Positions 10,092 to 19,053 are shown, counted from the first letter of the stretch. The stretch: 64,000 nt of DNA from Oscillospiraceae bacterium (GCA_015066385.1 SVOJ01000002.1:186001-250000); one strand, 5' to 3'. Program-made: numbers and translations. Notes: generated by a model from the letters alone, not told the origin.

Positions 10092-10684
10092 TTTTTCTTC
10101 CTTTCTTTGACAGATAAATAAGGGTTGTCGGGAATATAAAACCGCCACAAAAAGTCAATGGCTTCTTGCGAATAATCAATATTGATACGTTTTGATGTTG
10201 CAATTTCCCCGACAGCAAAACCGTCCTCTTCAATCCAGATGCAATCCCCTGTCAAGTCCGTTGCATTATCGTCCTTGGTCAACTGCAAAGCCTGACACAG
10301 TTTTCCGGGACCCGAACAAAGATTATAAATCTTATCTGTCTTACGGTTTTTGCGCATTTCATCCATACCATCCAAGGGTTCAAGTGCACGAATGAGAACG
10401 CAGTCGGGTATGTTTTCGATATTTGCGGAAATATTCAGACAACAGTACATTCCGTAAATGAGATAAATATAAGCCTTTCCGCCGTCTTCAAACAAAACGG
10501 CGGTGCGGTCTGTTTTGCCTTTGGATGCATGAGCGGCCTTGTCGCCTTGCCCCATATAGGCTTCGGTTTCAACAATGCGGGCTTTAAGGATACCGTTTTC
10601 GGTTTTTCTGCACAGCACCTTGCCGAGCAAATTACAGCTCAAAGTAAGCCCGTCACATAAATAAAAATCCTTGTTCAGTTTCAT
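10088..10684 (-). CDS. DNA-3-methyladenine glycosylase (Mpg/Aag family)
   Basis: Monofunctional glycosylase that removes alkylated purines such as 3-methyladenine at the start of base excision repair. At 198 residues it matches the family (about 190-210). Diagnostic features are LLGKVLCR, the RIVETEAYMG motif with the catalytic Glu (near residue 42), DKAAHA, the IYLIYGMYCCLN segment that contributes DNA-intercalating tyrosines, and LCSGPGKLCQAL. It overlaps both neighbours by 4 bases (ATGA at each junction), so it is translationally coupled within the rqcH-mpg-lipoprotein block. Confidence 0.94.
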   Translation of the reverse strand: MKLNKDFYLCDGLTLSCNLLGKVLCRKTENGILKARIVETEAYMGQGDKAAHASKGKTDRTAVLFEDGGKAYIYLIYGMYCCLNISANIENIPDCVLIRALEPLDGMDEMRKNRKTDKIYNLCSGPGKLCQALQLTKDDNATDLTGDCIWIEEDGFAVGEIATSKRINIDYSQEAIDFLWRFYIPDNPYLSVKERKKK

Positions 10685-12417
10685 GATTTTTCAGGGTCAT
10701 GCGGCTGTATACGCATGGTTTTGTAAACATGATAAATCACAAAACCCGGTGCGGATGCAGGCGGTTTTTTAAGATTTTTCACCTGTGTGTAATCGACTTC
10801 AACCAACCCGCCCGAAGCCAGAGAACTGAAAAATGCGGCAACTGCGGCAGCATATTCCATATCGACTGCAGGAACTTCTTCCCCTTTTGCTTCGAGCACA
10901 ACATGAGAACCGGGTGCTTTCTGCACATGGAACCACCAGTCGTTCTTGGCAGCGGTTTTTAATGAAAGTCGGTCGTTCTGCAGGTTGTTTCTGCCGACAT
11001 ACACTTTGTATCCGTTCGGACTTGTAAATTCCAACGGCGGCAAAGGTTTTGCATTCTTTTTATCCTGTGCGGTTTTCTTGATGTAACCTGCTTCTTTGAG
11101 TTCGGAACGGATTTCGCTCAGTTCTCGTTCGGTCTGTGCACGGGAAAGTGCATCTTCCACGGTTTTAAAATAGGCAAGTTCCGCTTCACCTTTTTCAATC
11201 AGATCTGTCAGCATTTTTTCTGCTGTTTGTGCTTTGCGGTATTCTTTGTAGTACCGTTGGGCATTGGCAGTCGGTGTCAGATGCGGCAAGACGGGGATGC
11301 GGACAACATTATAATCTTCGTAATAATTGGGGATATCATAGTAAAATGCACCTTTTTCAAGCTGATAAAGATTTGCATTGATGAGTTCCGCGAAAATGCG
11401 TTTACTCTCTTTATCTGCACAAGCGGAAAGTTCTTCACGCTGCAACAAAAGTTTTCTTGCAGTGCGTTCAATGAGCGTTTCCACGGTTTTGAACAAATCG
11501 GCGGCTTTGGCTTTTGAACGGAAATAGCGTTCTTTACCGAAACTGTACGCATCAAGCAGAGCCGAAAAACTGTTCGCTGTTTTTGCATTTGCACACATGG
11601 GGTGGTGTGTTACGGGCATATAGGAATATTCCGCAATCTGCCCGTCGACATCAGTACAATACCACGGTGTTGCACTGCCCGACAATACCTTTTGCTGCAA
11701 TTCGGACAGTTCCTGTGTAAGGCGTTGATGCATGGCAGAAGACAGTTCTTTGACCGCGCAATCCCCCAAAGTGACACGGTAGGCAATTTCATTGGCAAGA
11801 AGCGGTGAAATACCTTCAATACTGCCGAGAATAGCCCCGGATAGTTGTTTATTTTCTTTTGCGAGCACGCTTGCGGTCAGTTCTTCGGGGGTATTTCTCG
11901 TGAATGACAATTTATTCTGTTGCGGCGGCAAACAGTAATGCACATGCGGTAAAATTTCACGCACGCTCGATTTGGTTTCGTCAATACGTTTGACCGCATC
12001 AATAATGACCTCATTTTCATCAAGCAAAATGATATTACTGTACTGTGCCATGATTTCAATAATCAGTGCACGGTTGACACGATCACCGATTTCATTGGTG
12101 GCATCGAAATCAAAACGCAGAATACGGTCCTGCCCGACCTGCGACACGCTTTTTACGATCGCACCCGACAGATGTTTTCTTAAAAGCATGCAAAGCATGG
12201 GCGGTTTCATGGGGTTTTCGACCGCCATGGTGGTAAAATGCACGCGGGGATAATTGCCCGAAGCGGAGAAAAAGAGTTTTCTTTGTTCGGCTCTTGTACG
12301 CAACAACAAAACCGCCTCGTGTTTGGCAGGCTGATAAATTTTTTCAACTCTTGCACCAACGGCAAAGTCGGCGATTTCGTTTTTCAGAAAATGCAGAAAA
12401 AGTCCGTCTGTTCCCAT
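10681..12417 (-). CDS. rqcH: Ribosome quality control protein RqcH (NFACT family)
   Basis: RqcH binds stalled 50S-peptidyl-tRNA complexes and adds C-terminal alanine tails that mark the chain for degradation; older annotations call it fibronectin-binding protein A. The 578 residues show the NFACT-N domain from the start (FLHFLKNEI, VEKIYQP, FSASGNYPRVHFT), a central helix-hairpin-helix and coiled-coil part, and the C-terminal NFACT-R domain (YVGRNNLQNDRLSL then WWFHVQKAPGSHVVL). The start ATG immediately follows the nif3 stop codon (TAAATG). Its neighbours trmK and nif3 are common Firmicute partners in translation-related clusters. Confidence 0.95.
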   Translation of the reverse strand: MGTDGLFLHFLKNEIADFAVGARVEKIYQPAKHEAVLLLRTRAEQRKLFFSASGNYPRVHFTTMAVENPMKPPMLCMLLRKHLSGAIVKSVSQVGQDRILRFDFDATNEIGDRVNRALIIEIMAQYSNIILLDENEVIIDAVKRIDETKSSVREILPHVHYCLPPQQNKLSFTRNTPEELTASVLAKENKQLSGAILGSIEGISPLLANEIAYRVTLGDCAVKELSSAMHQRLTQELSELQQKVLSGSATPWYCTDVDGQIAEYSYMPVTHHPMCANAKTANSFSALLDAYSFGKERYFRSKAKAADLFKTVETLIERTARKLLLQREELSACADKESKRIFAELINANLYQLEKGAFYYDIPNYYEDYNVVRIPVLPHLTPTANAQRYYKEYRKAQTAEKMLTDLIEKGEAELAYFKTVEDALSRAQTERELSEIRSELKEAGYIKKTAQDKKNAKPLPPLEFTSPNGYKVYVGRNNLQNDRLSLKTAAKNDWWFHVQKAPGSHVVLEAKGEEVPAVDMEYAAAVAAFFSSLASGGLVEVDYTQVKNLKKPPASAPGFVIYHVYKTMRIQPHDPEKS

Positions 12418-13167
12418 TTACATCACCGTTTCAACCGGATTCTTCAGTTCGCTGACAAAAAATGTATTGGTCGGAAATACAACACGCAGTTTTTCTGCCA
12501 AAGCCGTCATGGCGAGCACTTCCGTTTCGTAATGCCCTGCTGCGGCAAGTGAAAAGCCGAGTGCATCCGCAGCAAGAAATTCATGGTGCTTGACTTCTCC
12601 CGTCAGGAGCAGATCCGCACCGTTCAGGGCGGCTTCTTCATAATAATCACTACCTGCACCGCCGCAGACGGCAACGGTTTTTACTTGTTTTTCGGGACAA
12701 GTCAGACGCACTGCGGTTTGCAGTTTTTCAGCCGCAAAACGAGCAAACTCCTTTGCCGACACAGTCTTTTTCAATGTACCGATTCTGAATTCCGTATTCG
12801 GCTGTGCAATTGCGGAACAATCAACGGCGAGCACTTTGCACAGAGTATCATTCACCCCGCCGACCGCCTGATCCCAGTTGGTATGGGCACAGATGGCTGT
12901 CAGTCCGTTTTTGGCAAGCAGATACGGAACGCTGTCGGCAAGACAGGTCTTGACTGCCTGAAAAATAACGGGATGATGGGAAATGATGAGCGTACAGTTT
13001 TTCTGCACGGCTTCTTCCACGGTTTTCGGAGTAATATCCAGACACAGCAATGCATTTTGAAATTCAGCATTGCGGTCACCGACAAGAAGCCCCGCATTAT
13101 CAAAGGACATCTGTGTATCAAAAGGGGCTATTGCATCTATATAGTTATAAACAGTTGAAATTTTCAC
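12418..13167 (-). CDS. Nif3-like dinuclear metal-centre protein
   Basis: Member of the Nif3/YqfO family, which binds two metal ions in a toroidal hexamer; its biochemical role is unsettled. The 249-residue form lacks the PII-like insert of the long YqfO versions. Metal-ligand segments include SHHPVIF (about 62-68), AHTNWDQAVGGVND (about 94-107) and GEVKHHEFLAA near the C-terminus. I chose the GTG at 13167, which has GGTGGT 7 bases upstream and gives the typical start KISTVYNYIDAIAPF; a GTG at 13179 is the alternative. It follows trmK, the usual conserved pairing. Confidence 0.9.
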   Translation of the reverse strand: MKISTVYNYIDAIAPFDTQMSFDNAGLLVGDRNAEFQNALLCLDITPKTVEEAVQKNCTLIISHHPVIFQAVKTCLADSVPYLLAKNGLTAICAHTNWDQAVGGVNDTLCKVLAVDCSAIAQPNTEFRIGTLKKTVSAKEFARFAAEKLQTAVRLTCPEKQVKTVAVCGGAGSDYYEEAALNGADLLLTGEVKHHEFLAADALGFSLAAAGHYETEVLAMTALAEKLRVVFPTNTFFVSELKNPVETVM

Positions 13168-13187
13168 TTGGTTTACCACCGTAAAAG

Positions 13188-13865
13188 TTAATTTTTATTC
13201 TTTTTATAAAAGGCAAGACAATCCTGCAACCATGCAGTTTCATCGTTGTTTACACCTGCATTCTGCAAAGCCTGCAGACGGATACACAGTTGGCGATGCA
13301 GATTTTCTGTATAAGCACAAGTCAGACGGTCTTCCTTTTGCAACAAGGTTCCGAAATAACACAATCCATTGTCGGGAGCATATTTTTGTCCGTCATAAAA
13401 AGCACTGATGGTTATATATAACTTCCCTGCATCTTCCGACACGGATTCATCGTCGATGCAAAAACCGTTCCGCAACAAAAATGTACGAACTTCCCAGACA
13501 TGGGATTGCGGCTGCAGGACAAGATGCAGATCTGCCTTTTGCAGCCATTCACACTCGGACAAAATTTTGGTCATCAGTGTGCCGCCCATGCCGCAGATTG
13601 TAATGTCTTCCGCTTCTTCGGGTAATACTTCGTGCAGTCCGTCAGAAATACGCAGGACAATACGGTCGGAAAGTGCATACTTTTCGACCGTTTTTTTTGC
13701 ATTTTCAAGTGGACCTGTGCCGATATCAACAGCAAGGCAAAGCGGTGTTTTTCCGCCGAGCACCAGGAATGCCGGCAGATATGCGTGATCCGTACCGACA
13801 TCGACTACCCGTTTTCCGGGACGCACTGCATCTGCGGCGGCGGTTAATCGTTTTCCGGGATTCAC
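13188..13865 (-). CDS. trmK: tRNA (adenine(22)-N(1))-methyltransferase TrmK
   Basis: SAM-dependent Rossmann methyltransferase that makes m1A22 in tRNA. It has 225 residues. The SAM-binding motif is VVDVGTDHAYLP (about 20-31), followed by AVDIGTGPLENA and the family-specific ICGMGGTLM (about 89-97) and LQPQSHVWEVR. It starts with GTG directly after the TAA of the upstream DUF1858 gene, with no intervening base. Immediately downstream comes nif3, as in Bacillus (trmK-yqfO). Confidence 0.94.
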   Translation of the reverse strand: MNPGKRLTAAADAVRPGKRVVDVGTDHAYLPAFLVLGGKTPLCLAVDIGTGPLENAKKTVEKYALSDRIVLRISDGLHEVLPEEAEDITICGMGGTLMTKILSECEWLQKADLHLVLQPQSHVWEVRTFLLRNGFCIDDESVSEDAGKLYITISAFYDGQKYAPDNGLCYFGTLLQKEDRLTCAYTENLHRQLCIRLQALQNAGVNNDETAWLQDCLAFYKKNKN

Positions 13866-14066
13866 TTATTTGTTTGCAAAATAAGCGTTGATCTGTGCGA
13901 CAAGTTCGTCTGCATTCACACCGTGAACGGCACAAGCCTGTTCAAGTGTTTCGCTTCTTGCGGAAGGACAGCCGAGGCAATGCATGCCCATGTTAAGAAA
14001 GAAAGGTGCAACACCTCTGTCAAAGTCAAGAATATCGCCGATTTTGGTAGTTTTTGTAACAGTCAT
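13866..14066 (-). CDS. DUF1858 domain protein
   Basis: A 66-residue protein that is nothing but a DUF1858 domain. It has the pattern IGDILDFDRGVAPFFLNMGMHCLGCPSA, in which the CLGCP motif supplies a two-Cys site, followed by helices that typically end in an LVAQINAYF-like segment. Such small proteins occur in anaerobes and resemble the N-terminal part of ScdA/RIC-type proteins linked to hybrid-cluster or Fe-S chemistry (family knowledge); the role here is not known. GAAAGGAAAT lies upstream of the ATG. It is packed between GT2 and trmK in the long minus-strand operon. Confidence 0.9.
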   Translation of the reverse strand: MTVTKTTKIGDILDFDRGVAPFFLNMGMHCLGCPSARSETLEQACAVHGVNADELVAQINAYFANK

Positions 14067-14087
14067 TTTTATATTTCCTTTCAGATT

Positions 14088-15026
14088 TTATTTTGTATTG
14101 GTTTCAGATATAATATAAACGGGTCTGCCTTTGATTTCCGTATACACACGGGCAAGGTATTCCCCGAGAATACCGATAACGGCAAGAACAATGCCGACCA
14201 GCATGAACAGCACACTGTAAAGCGTGACAAAAGACTGCATAAGCAGTTCATCACAGACAAAACGGCGTACAACCGCATAAATACCGACACCGACACCGAC
14301 AACACACAACAACACACCAAACCATAAAGCAAGGCGAAGCGGCGATGTTGTATAGCCTAAAATGCCATCCAGTGCATACTTTGCAAGTTTTCGGATGGAC
14401 CATTTGGTTTCCCCTGCCGCACGTTCGCGGTTTTCGTGGCTGAACCATTTGGTATTGAAACCGACCCATGTAAAAATACCTTTTGAAAAACGGATGCGTT
14501 CGGGCATAGACAGAATGGACTGCACAACCTTCTGCTTCATAATGCGGAAGTCCTGTGCACTGTCGTTGATATTGATTTCGCTGACCTTGTTGATGACCTT
14601 ATAAAAAGCCCCCGAAAGAGCACTTTTGAGTGCTTCTTCGCCTTCACGATCAGAGCGTCTTGCGGCGGCAACATCATAGCCTTCTTTTTCACAGGCTTCG
14701 ATCATTTCGGGAATCAGATCGGGCGAATGCTGCAAATCGGCATCAATAATACCGATGTAATCTGCATGCACGGCATACTGCATGCCTGCAAGCATAGCTG
14801 CTTCCTTGCCGAAATTACGCGAAAATGAAATAAATTTACAACGCTTGTCCGTTTCGGCAAAGCGTTTGATGATGTTGAGCGTTTCATCCTTACTGCCGTC
14901 ATTGACAAAAACAAATTCAAAATCGAAATTCTGCAAAGGATTGCAGACTCTGTAAAGTTCTGTACGAAGCAGTTCAAGCACATCCGCTTCGTTATAGCAT
15001 GGAATAATGAGAGCAACGTTTTTCAT
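14088..15026 (-). CDS. GT2 family polyprenyl-phosphate glycosyltransferase with two membrane helices
   Basis: 312 residues, resembling the DPM1/GtrB group that transfers a sugar from a nucleotide donor to undecaprenyl phosphate on the cytoplasmic face of the membrane. The GT-A fold shows IIPCYNEADVL (8-18), FVFVNDGSKD with the first Asp, IGIIDADLQHSPDLI (DxD-like motif near 93-97), and the amphipathic segment SIRKLAKYALDGI. Two transmembrane helices follow, about 232-255 and 265-290. It probably supplies a sugar for wall glycopolymer or lipid decoration; the acceptor and sugar cannot be read from sequence. It begins 3 bases after the upstream isomerase gene. Confidence 0.92.
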   Translation of the reverse strand: MKNVALIIPCYNEADVLELLRTELYRVCNPLQNFDFEFVFVNDGSKDETLNIIKRFAETDKRCKFISFSRNFGKEAAMLAGMQYAVHADYIGIIDADLQHSPDLIPEMIEACEKEGYDVAAARRSDREGEEALKSALSGAFYKVINKVSEININDSAQDFRIMKQKVVQSILSMPERIRFSKGIFTWVGFNTKWFSHENRERAAGETKWSIRKLAKYALDGILGYTTSPLRLALWFGVLLCVVGVGVGIYAVVRRFVCDELLMQSFVTLYSVLFMLVGIVLAVIGILGEYLARVYTEIKGRPVYIISETNTK

Positions 15027-15029
15027 TAC

Positions 15030-15884
15030 TTACTCCTCAATCATGGAAATTAAATATCTGCCGCAATCGTGCATATACCTGAGTGCGGTATCAAAAAAGC
15101 CGTTCGGAATTCGGGCGAGAAAATTATCCGCTTCAAAGGTGAAATCACCCTTATAACCGATATCCTTGAGTGCTTTGGTAATAGCACTCCAATCCATTTT
15201 TCCGCAGAACGGCAGGGTGTGAGAATCTTCAACAAAGGTGGTGTCATGAACATGCAGTGCAGTCAGTTTTTCTCTGCCAAGTGCATGGATAAACTGAACT
15301 TCGTCCTCACCGATAAGGCCAATGTGCCCTAAATCAAGACAGGCGGTGAACCACTCTGGTTCGAGTGCATCAAGAAAATCAACGAATTCAGAAGAAACAG
15401 AGCATACATTCGGAGAAATGTTGCGGGTGCGGGGATTGCGTGTCCACATATTCTCAAGTGCAATCTTCACCCCTGCTTTTTTTGCGGTGGGAAGCAGATC
15501 TCTGTACATGGCGATGTTTTTCTTTTTGTTATCGCCTTTGAAATCAACAGGATGGATGATGATATTCTTCACTCCCAGAATGCCGCAGATTTCAATGCTG
15601 CGATGCAGTTTGGGATATGTTTTTTTATTATACTCATCATCGCCCACTCTATACGACGGGAACGGTGCATGTGCCTGATTGAAAAAGACGCCGTTTTCTT
15701 TGGCCGTCTGCAAAAGTTTATAGGCATATTCTTCATAGTTGTCGTTATAAAAAAGTTCCTGCTCGTTGTAATCTTCGAACATGGTATAGTCAATGGCATC
15801 AAAACCTGCCTGTGCGATATGCTTGACAGCTTCAACATCACCGAAGCGTTCAGCGGTTTCGTGTGTTTGCGTGGATAAAATCAT
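15030..15884 (-). CDS. Sugar phosphate isomerase/epimerase-like TIM-barrel protein
   Basis: 284-residue member of the xylose isomerase-like TIM-barrel superfamily (AP endonuclease 2 fold). Motifs include HAPFPS, IIHPVDF, KIALENMW with a metal-site Glu (near 150), TACLDLGHIGLIG and LHVHDTTF with a metal-site His. These proteins usually isomerise or epimerise keto-sugars or inosose with a divalent metal; the substrate here is unknown. The ATG at 15884 has GGAGG 8 bases upstream and begins the compact family start MILSTQTHE; five extra upstream codons are unlikely. It is the first gene of the long minus-strand operon, with a promoter at 15911-15939. Confidence 0.88.
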   Translation of the reverse strand: MILSTQTHETAERFGDVEAVKHIAQAGFDAIDYTMFEDYNEQELFYNDNYEEYAYKLLQTAKENGVFFNQAHAPFPSYRVGDDEYNKKTYPKLHRSIEICGILGVKNIIIHPVDFKGDNKKKNIAMYRDLLPTAKKAGVKIALENMWTRNPRTRNISPNVCSVSSEFVDFLDALEPEWFTACLDLGHIGLIGEDEVQFIHALGREKLTALHVHDTTFVEDSHTLPFCGKMDWSAITKALKDIGYKGDFTFEADNFLARIPNGFFDTALRYMHDCGRYLISMIEE

Positions 15885-15910
15885 GACATACACCTCCATT
15901 TTATAAAATC

Positions 15911-15939
15911 ATTATAGCATTAACTTTTTCAATTTGCAA
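15911..15939 (-). promoter_or_regulatory. Predicted promoter of the long minus-strand operon
   Basis: Minus-strand TTGCAA (15934-15939), 17-bp spacer, TATAAT (15911-15916), then GGAGG and the isomerase ATG. It is divergent from the SDR promoter 43 bases away. It may drive twelve genes down to dnaE, as no clear terminator lies between. Confidence 0.75.
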
Positions 15940-15981
15940 TAGAAAAGAAATCCTGACAAATGTTGTTTTTTTTAATAATAA

Positions 15982-16010
15982 TTGAAAGTCGGTATTTATT
16001 GTGGTATAAT
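15982..16010 (+). promoter_or_regulatory. Predicted promoter of the SDR/flavoprotein operon
   Basis: TTGAAA (15982-15987), 17-bp spacer and TATAAT (16005-16010), with TGG just before the -10 box (extended -10). It lies 30 bases before the SDR start, with AAAGGAGG at 16025-16032. Confidence 0.78.
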
Positions 16011-16040
16011 ATATATATCAATCAAAAGGAGGCAGAAGTG

Positions 16041-16841
16041 ATGCTGACAGGAAAAAACATTGTTCTGACAGGTTGCAACAGCGGTATCGGTCTTGAAGTT
16101 TTAAAATTACTGGTCAAAGGCAACAATCATATTCTGTGCATCGACAGAGATACGGATAATCTTGTAAAATTTGACCCTTCAAAGGTAACAATCATGCATC
16201 TTGATGTATCTTCACAAGATGCAGTGGATTCTGTTTTTGAGAAAGCACAAGAAATTTTTGATTTCATTGATATATTCTATGCAAATGCAGGCTATGCCTA
16301 TTATGAAGAACTCAACAATGCGGATTGGGCACACATTGAGAGAATATATGAAACCAATGTCTTCTCCCCGATCTATTCGTACGAAAAATATGTGCAATAT
16401 CTCGACGGCAGGAATGGTATTTTTGCTATTACCGTTTCTGCAATCGGTGAAATGGCAATGCCCGGATTTTCCCTTTACAGTTCCTCAAAATTTGCCATGA
16501 ACGGTTTTCAGCAAGGCATTCGTCTTGAAAAACCGGACAATGTACAGTTGACCTGCCTTTACCCAGTGGCAACCGACACAAACTTTTTCAAGACCGCCAA
16601 CAAATTCATTTTCAAGAAGCCCTTCCCCGTTCAACAACCCGATGTTGTTGCAGCAAAGATGGTGGAAGGTATTGAAAACGGTGCAGAAAATGTCAGTCCG
16701 TGCACCTTGTTTACCATTTCCAAACAGCTTATGAAGTTCATGCCGTTTGTTCGCAGTATTTACTGGGGCATGGAAAAGAAAAAGTTTGAAGAATACAAAA
16801 TCTCGGTAAAAGACGGAAAGGCGGTAAAATGGGATGACTGA
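16041..16841 (+). CDS. Short-chain dehydrogenase/reductase
   Basis: 266-residue SDR with the nucleotide-binding TGCNSGIGLE (residues 10-19), the DxDTDN segment after beta-2, the structural NAG (about 83) and the catalytic Ser plus YSSSK (Tyr/Lys) near 145-160. It should oxidise or reduce a hydroxyl/carbonyl using NAD(P); the Asp at the end of beta-2 hints at NAD preference. The ATG at 16041 is preferred over a frame extending 81 bases upstream because AAAGGAGG sits 8 bases before it and the longer frame overlaps the promoter. The gene overlaps the next by 8 bases, so the two enzymes are probably made together and may act on the same substrate. Confidence 0.9.
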   Translation: MLTGKNIVLTGCNSGIGLEVLKLLVKGNNHILCIDRDTDNLVKFDPSKVTIMHLDVSSQDAVDSVFEKAQEIFDFIDIFYANAGYAYYEELNNADWAHIERIYETNVFSPIYSYEKYVQYLDGRNGIFAITVSAIGEMAMPGFSLYSSSKFAMNGFQQGIRLEKPDNVQLTCLYPVATDTNFFKTANKFIFKKPFPVQQPDVVAAKMVEGIENGAENVSPCTLFTISKQLMKFMPFVRSIYWGMEKKKFEEYKISVKDGKAVKWDD

Positions 16842-18906
16842 CAAAATGCTGTTCACACCAATGAATATCGGTTCTTGCGAAATCAAAAACCGTATCGTCA
16901 TGGCACCCATGCTCATGGGCTTCGGCCAGTTTGACGGAAAAACGACCGAAAAGATGCTCAACTATTACGAAGAACGCGCAAAAGGCGGAACAGGACTCAT
17001 TATAACCGAAATCACCCGTATTGACGACAAAACGGGCTCCGCGGCTTTTGCACAGCTTTCTGCAAGCACGGATGAAAACATTTTTTCGCTGTCGGAACTT
17101 GCACAGCGTATTCACAAACACAATGCAAAAATATTTGTGCAGTTGCACCACCCCGGCAGGCAGAATATCGGTCTGCTTGTCGGCACGGTCCCGCTGAGCA
17201 TGCAACTGGAAAAGCTGACAAAGGGACTGTACGGTAAACTGCTTTATAAGCTCACCCCCGCATTGGGGCCGACTCTTATTGAAAAGAACGTTGCACCCGC
17301 TTCCGTTGCTCCCTCCGCTTGCGAACCTGCTTATTTTGCAGGCGGCAAGGTCAGAGCGCTGACGATTGAAGAAATCAAAGAGCTTGAACAGGAATTCATT
17401 GCAGGTGCGGTGCGTGTGCAGAAAGCGGGCATTGACGGTGTGGAACTGCATGCTTCACACGGCTATTTACTGCAACAGTTCTTCAGCCCCGTCACCAATC
17501 AGCGTACGGATGAATACGGCGGCAGCTTTGAGAACAGAATGCGTTTTATAACCAACATCATCAACGGAATCCGTGAAAAATGCGGCAGAGATTTTCCGTT
17601 GATCGTGCGATTGACGGTGGATGAATGTTATGACCGCATCGGTCAACCCGATAAAGGCTATAAACTCGAAGAAGGCGTGAAAATAGCAAAAGCACTTGAA
17701 GAACTCGGTGTGGATGCAATTGACGTTTCATCTGCAGGCTATGACACTTTCAACTACTGGCTTGAACCGTCCTCTTTTGAACCGGGTTGGAGAAAATATA
17801 TGGCAAAGGCTGTTAAGGATGCAGTCAGCATCCCTGTTATCGCCGCCAATCTTATTCGCTCCCCCGAACAGGCAGAAGCACAGTTACAGGAAGGCACGCA
17901 GGACTTTGTTTCGCTCGGAAGACCGCACATTGCCGATCCGCACTGGGCAAGAAAAGCCGAAAACGGTGAAACTATCCGCCGTTGTGTCTGTTGCTTGAAC
18001 TGCATTGAAACCATGCAGACCAATGCTTACAGCGGTTCACACGGTGAATGTGCCGTTAATCCGTTTGTCGGCAATGAAGGACAGGCACTCAAAAAAGACG
18101 GTGCAGGCAGACGTGTAGTTATCTGCGGTGCAGGTCCTGCAGGTCTTATGACTGCCGATATTCTTGCACAAAGAGGCTTTGATGTAACCGTTTTTGAAAA
18201 GGAAGCACAGCCCGGCGGACAGATCAATCTCGCAAAAATACCCCCGAAAAAGGACAAAATTGATTGGTTTACCCAAGACCTTTACAAGATGGCAGTTGAA
18301 CACGGTGCAAACTTCTTTTTCAACACCGAAGCCACCATCAAAAAAATTGCAGACATTCATCCTTATGCCGTATTTTGTGCAGTCGGCAGTTCTGCCGTCA
18401 AACCGTTCTTCGGCGGCAAATATACATATGAAGATTTACTGACCTTTGAAGACATTTTGTCGGGTAAAGTAAAATTAACGGACAAGAATGTTGCGGTGAT
18501 CGGTTCGGGCTTTACGGGACTTGAAACGGCTGAATTCCTCAATGAAGAGGGCAATCGCACAACGATTATCGAAATGGCTTCTTCCGTTGCCCCCGGCGCG
18601 TGGATGCAGCACATTGATGATATGTTACCCCGCATTGAAGCGGCAGGAACAGTCATCAGAACAAATGAAGCACTGTGTGAAATTTACAAAGACAAGATTG
18701 TTTCCAAAAACACCAAAACGGGAGAAAAAACAGAAATGCCTGTGGATGCTGTTGTGCTTGCACTCGGTTCAAAATCGTGCAGCGAACTGTGGGAAAACTT
18801 ACAGAAAACCAATTGGCGAGTATTCAAAATCGGCGATGCCGATCATCCCGGAAACCTTGCCAATGCAACAAAATCGGCTTACAATGCCGCTGTCGCATTG
18901 AAATAA
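16834..18906 (+). CDS. Old-yellow-enzyme/Fe-S flavoprotein oxidoreductase (2,4-dienoyl-CoA reductase family)
   Basis: 690-residue enzyme with an N-terminal FMN TIM barrel (FTPMNIG, ENR-type QLHHPGRQ, HASHGYLLQQF), a [4Fe-4S] cysteine cluster in CVCCLNCIE...GECAVNP (about residues 386-412) and a C-terminal FAD/NAD(P) part (VICGAGPAGL, later VIGSGFTGLETAEF). This architecture is shared by FadH, trimethylamine dehydrogenase and the BaiCD/BaiH bile-acid enzymes; it reduces conjugated double bonds by transferring hydride from NAD(P)H. The exact substrate cannot be assigned. Overlap with the SDR gene suggests a paired keto/ene reduction pathway. A strong terminator follows. Confidence 0.93.
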   Translation: MTDKMLFTPMNIGSCEIKNRIVMAPMLMGFGQFDGKTTEKMLNYYEERAKGGTGLIITEITRIDDKTGSAAFAQLSASTDENIFSLSELAQRIHKHNAKIFVQLHHPGRQNIGLLVGTVPLSMQLEKLTKGLYGKLLYKLTPALGPTLIEKNVAPASVAPSACEPAYFAGGKVRALTIEEIKELEQEFIAGAVRVQKAGIDGVELHASHGYLLQQFFSPVTNQRTDEYGGSFENRMRFITNIINGIREKCGRDFPLIVRLTVDECYDRIGQPDKGYKLEEGVKIAKALEELGVDAIDVSSAGYDTFNYWLEPSSFEPGWRKYMAKAVKDAVSIPVIAANLIRSPEQAEAQLQEGTQDFVSLGRPHIADPHWARKAENGETIRRCVCCLNCIETMQTNAYSGSHGECAVNPFVGNEGQALKKDGAGRRVVICGAGPAGLMTADILAQRGFDVTVFEKEAQPGGQINLAKIPPKKDKIDWFTQDLYKMAVEHGANFFFNTEATIKKIADIHPYAVFCAVGSSAVKPFFGGKYTYEDLLTFEDILSGKVKLTDKNVAVIGSGFTGLETAEFLNEEGNRTTIIEMASSVAPGAWMQHIDDMLPRIEAAGTVIRTNEALCEIYKDKIVSKNTKTGEKTEMPVDAVVLALGSKSCSELWENLQKTNWRVFKIGDADHPGNLANATKSAYNAAVALK

Positions 18907-18962
18907 CCAACACTTTCCAACCTCAAATAGCAAAATACCATAAATAAGCCAACATAATAATC

Positions 18963-19003
18963 AGGCGGCACTCCGTAATTTCCTTACGAAGTGCCGCCTT
19001 TTT
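18963..19003 (+). terminator. Terminator of the SDR/flavoprotein operon
   Basis: Stem of 9 perfect pairs (18963-18971 against 18991-18999) with further inner pairing, followed by TTTTT. Confidence 0.85.
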
Positions 19004-19021
19004 CAACGTTTTTATTAAAAC

Positions 19022-19053
19022 AAACCCGCCTGCGGACAATCCACAGGCGGGTT
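19022..19053 (-). terminator. Terminator of the giant repeat-protein gene
   Basis: On the minus strand a GC-rich stem (AACCCGCCTG against CAGGCGGGTT) with an 11-base loop, then T-rich sequence, 8 bases after the stop of the 3538-residue ORF. It sits back to back with the plus-strand terminator. Confidence 0.8.
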
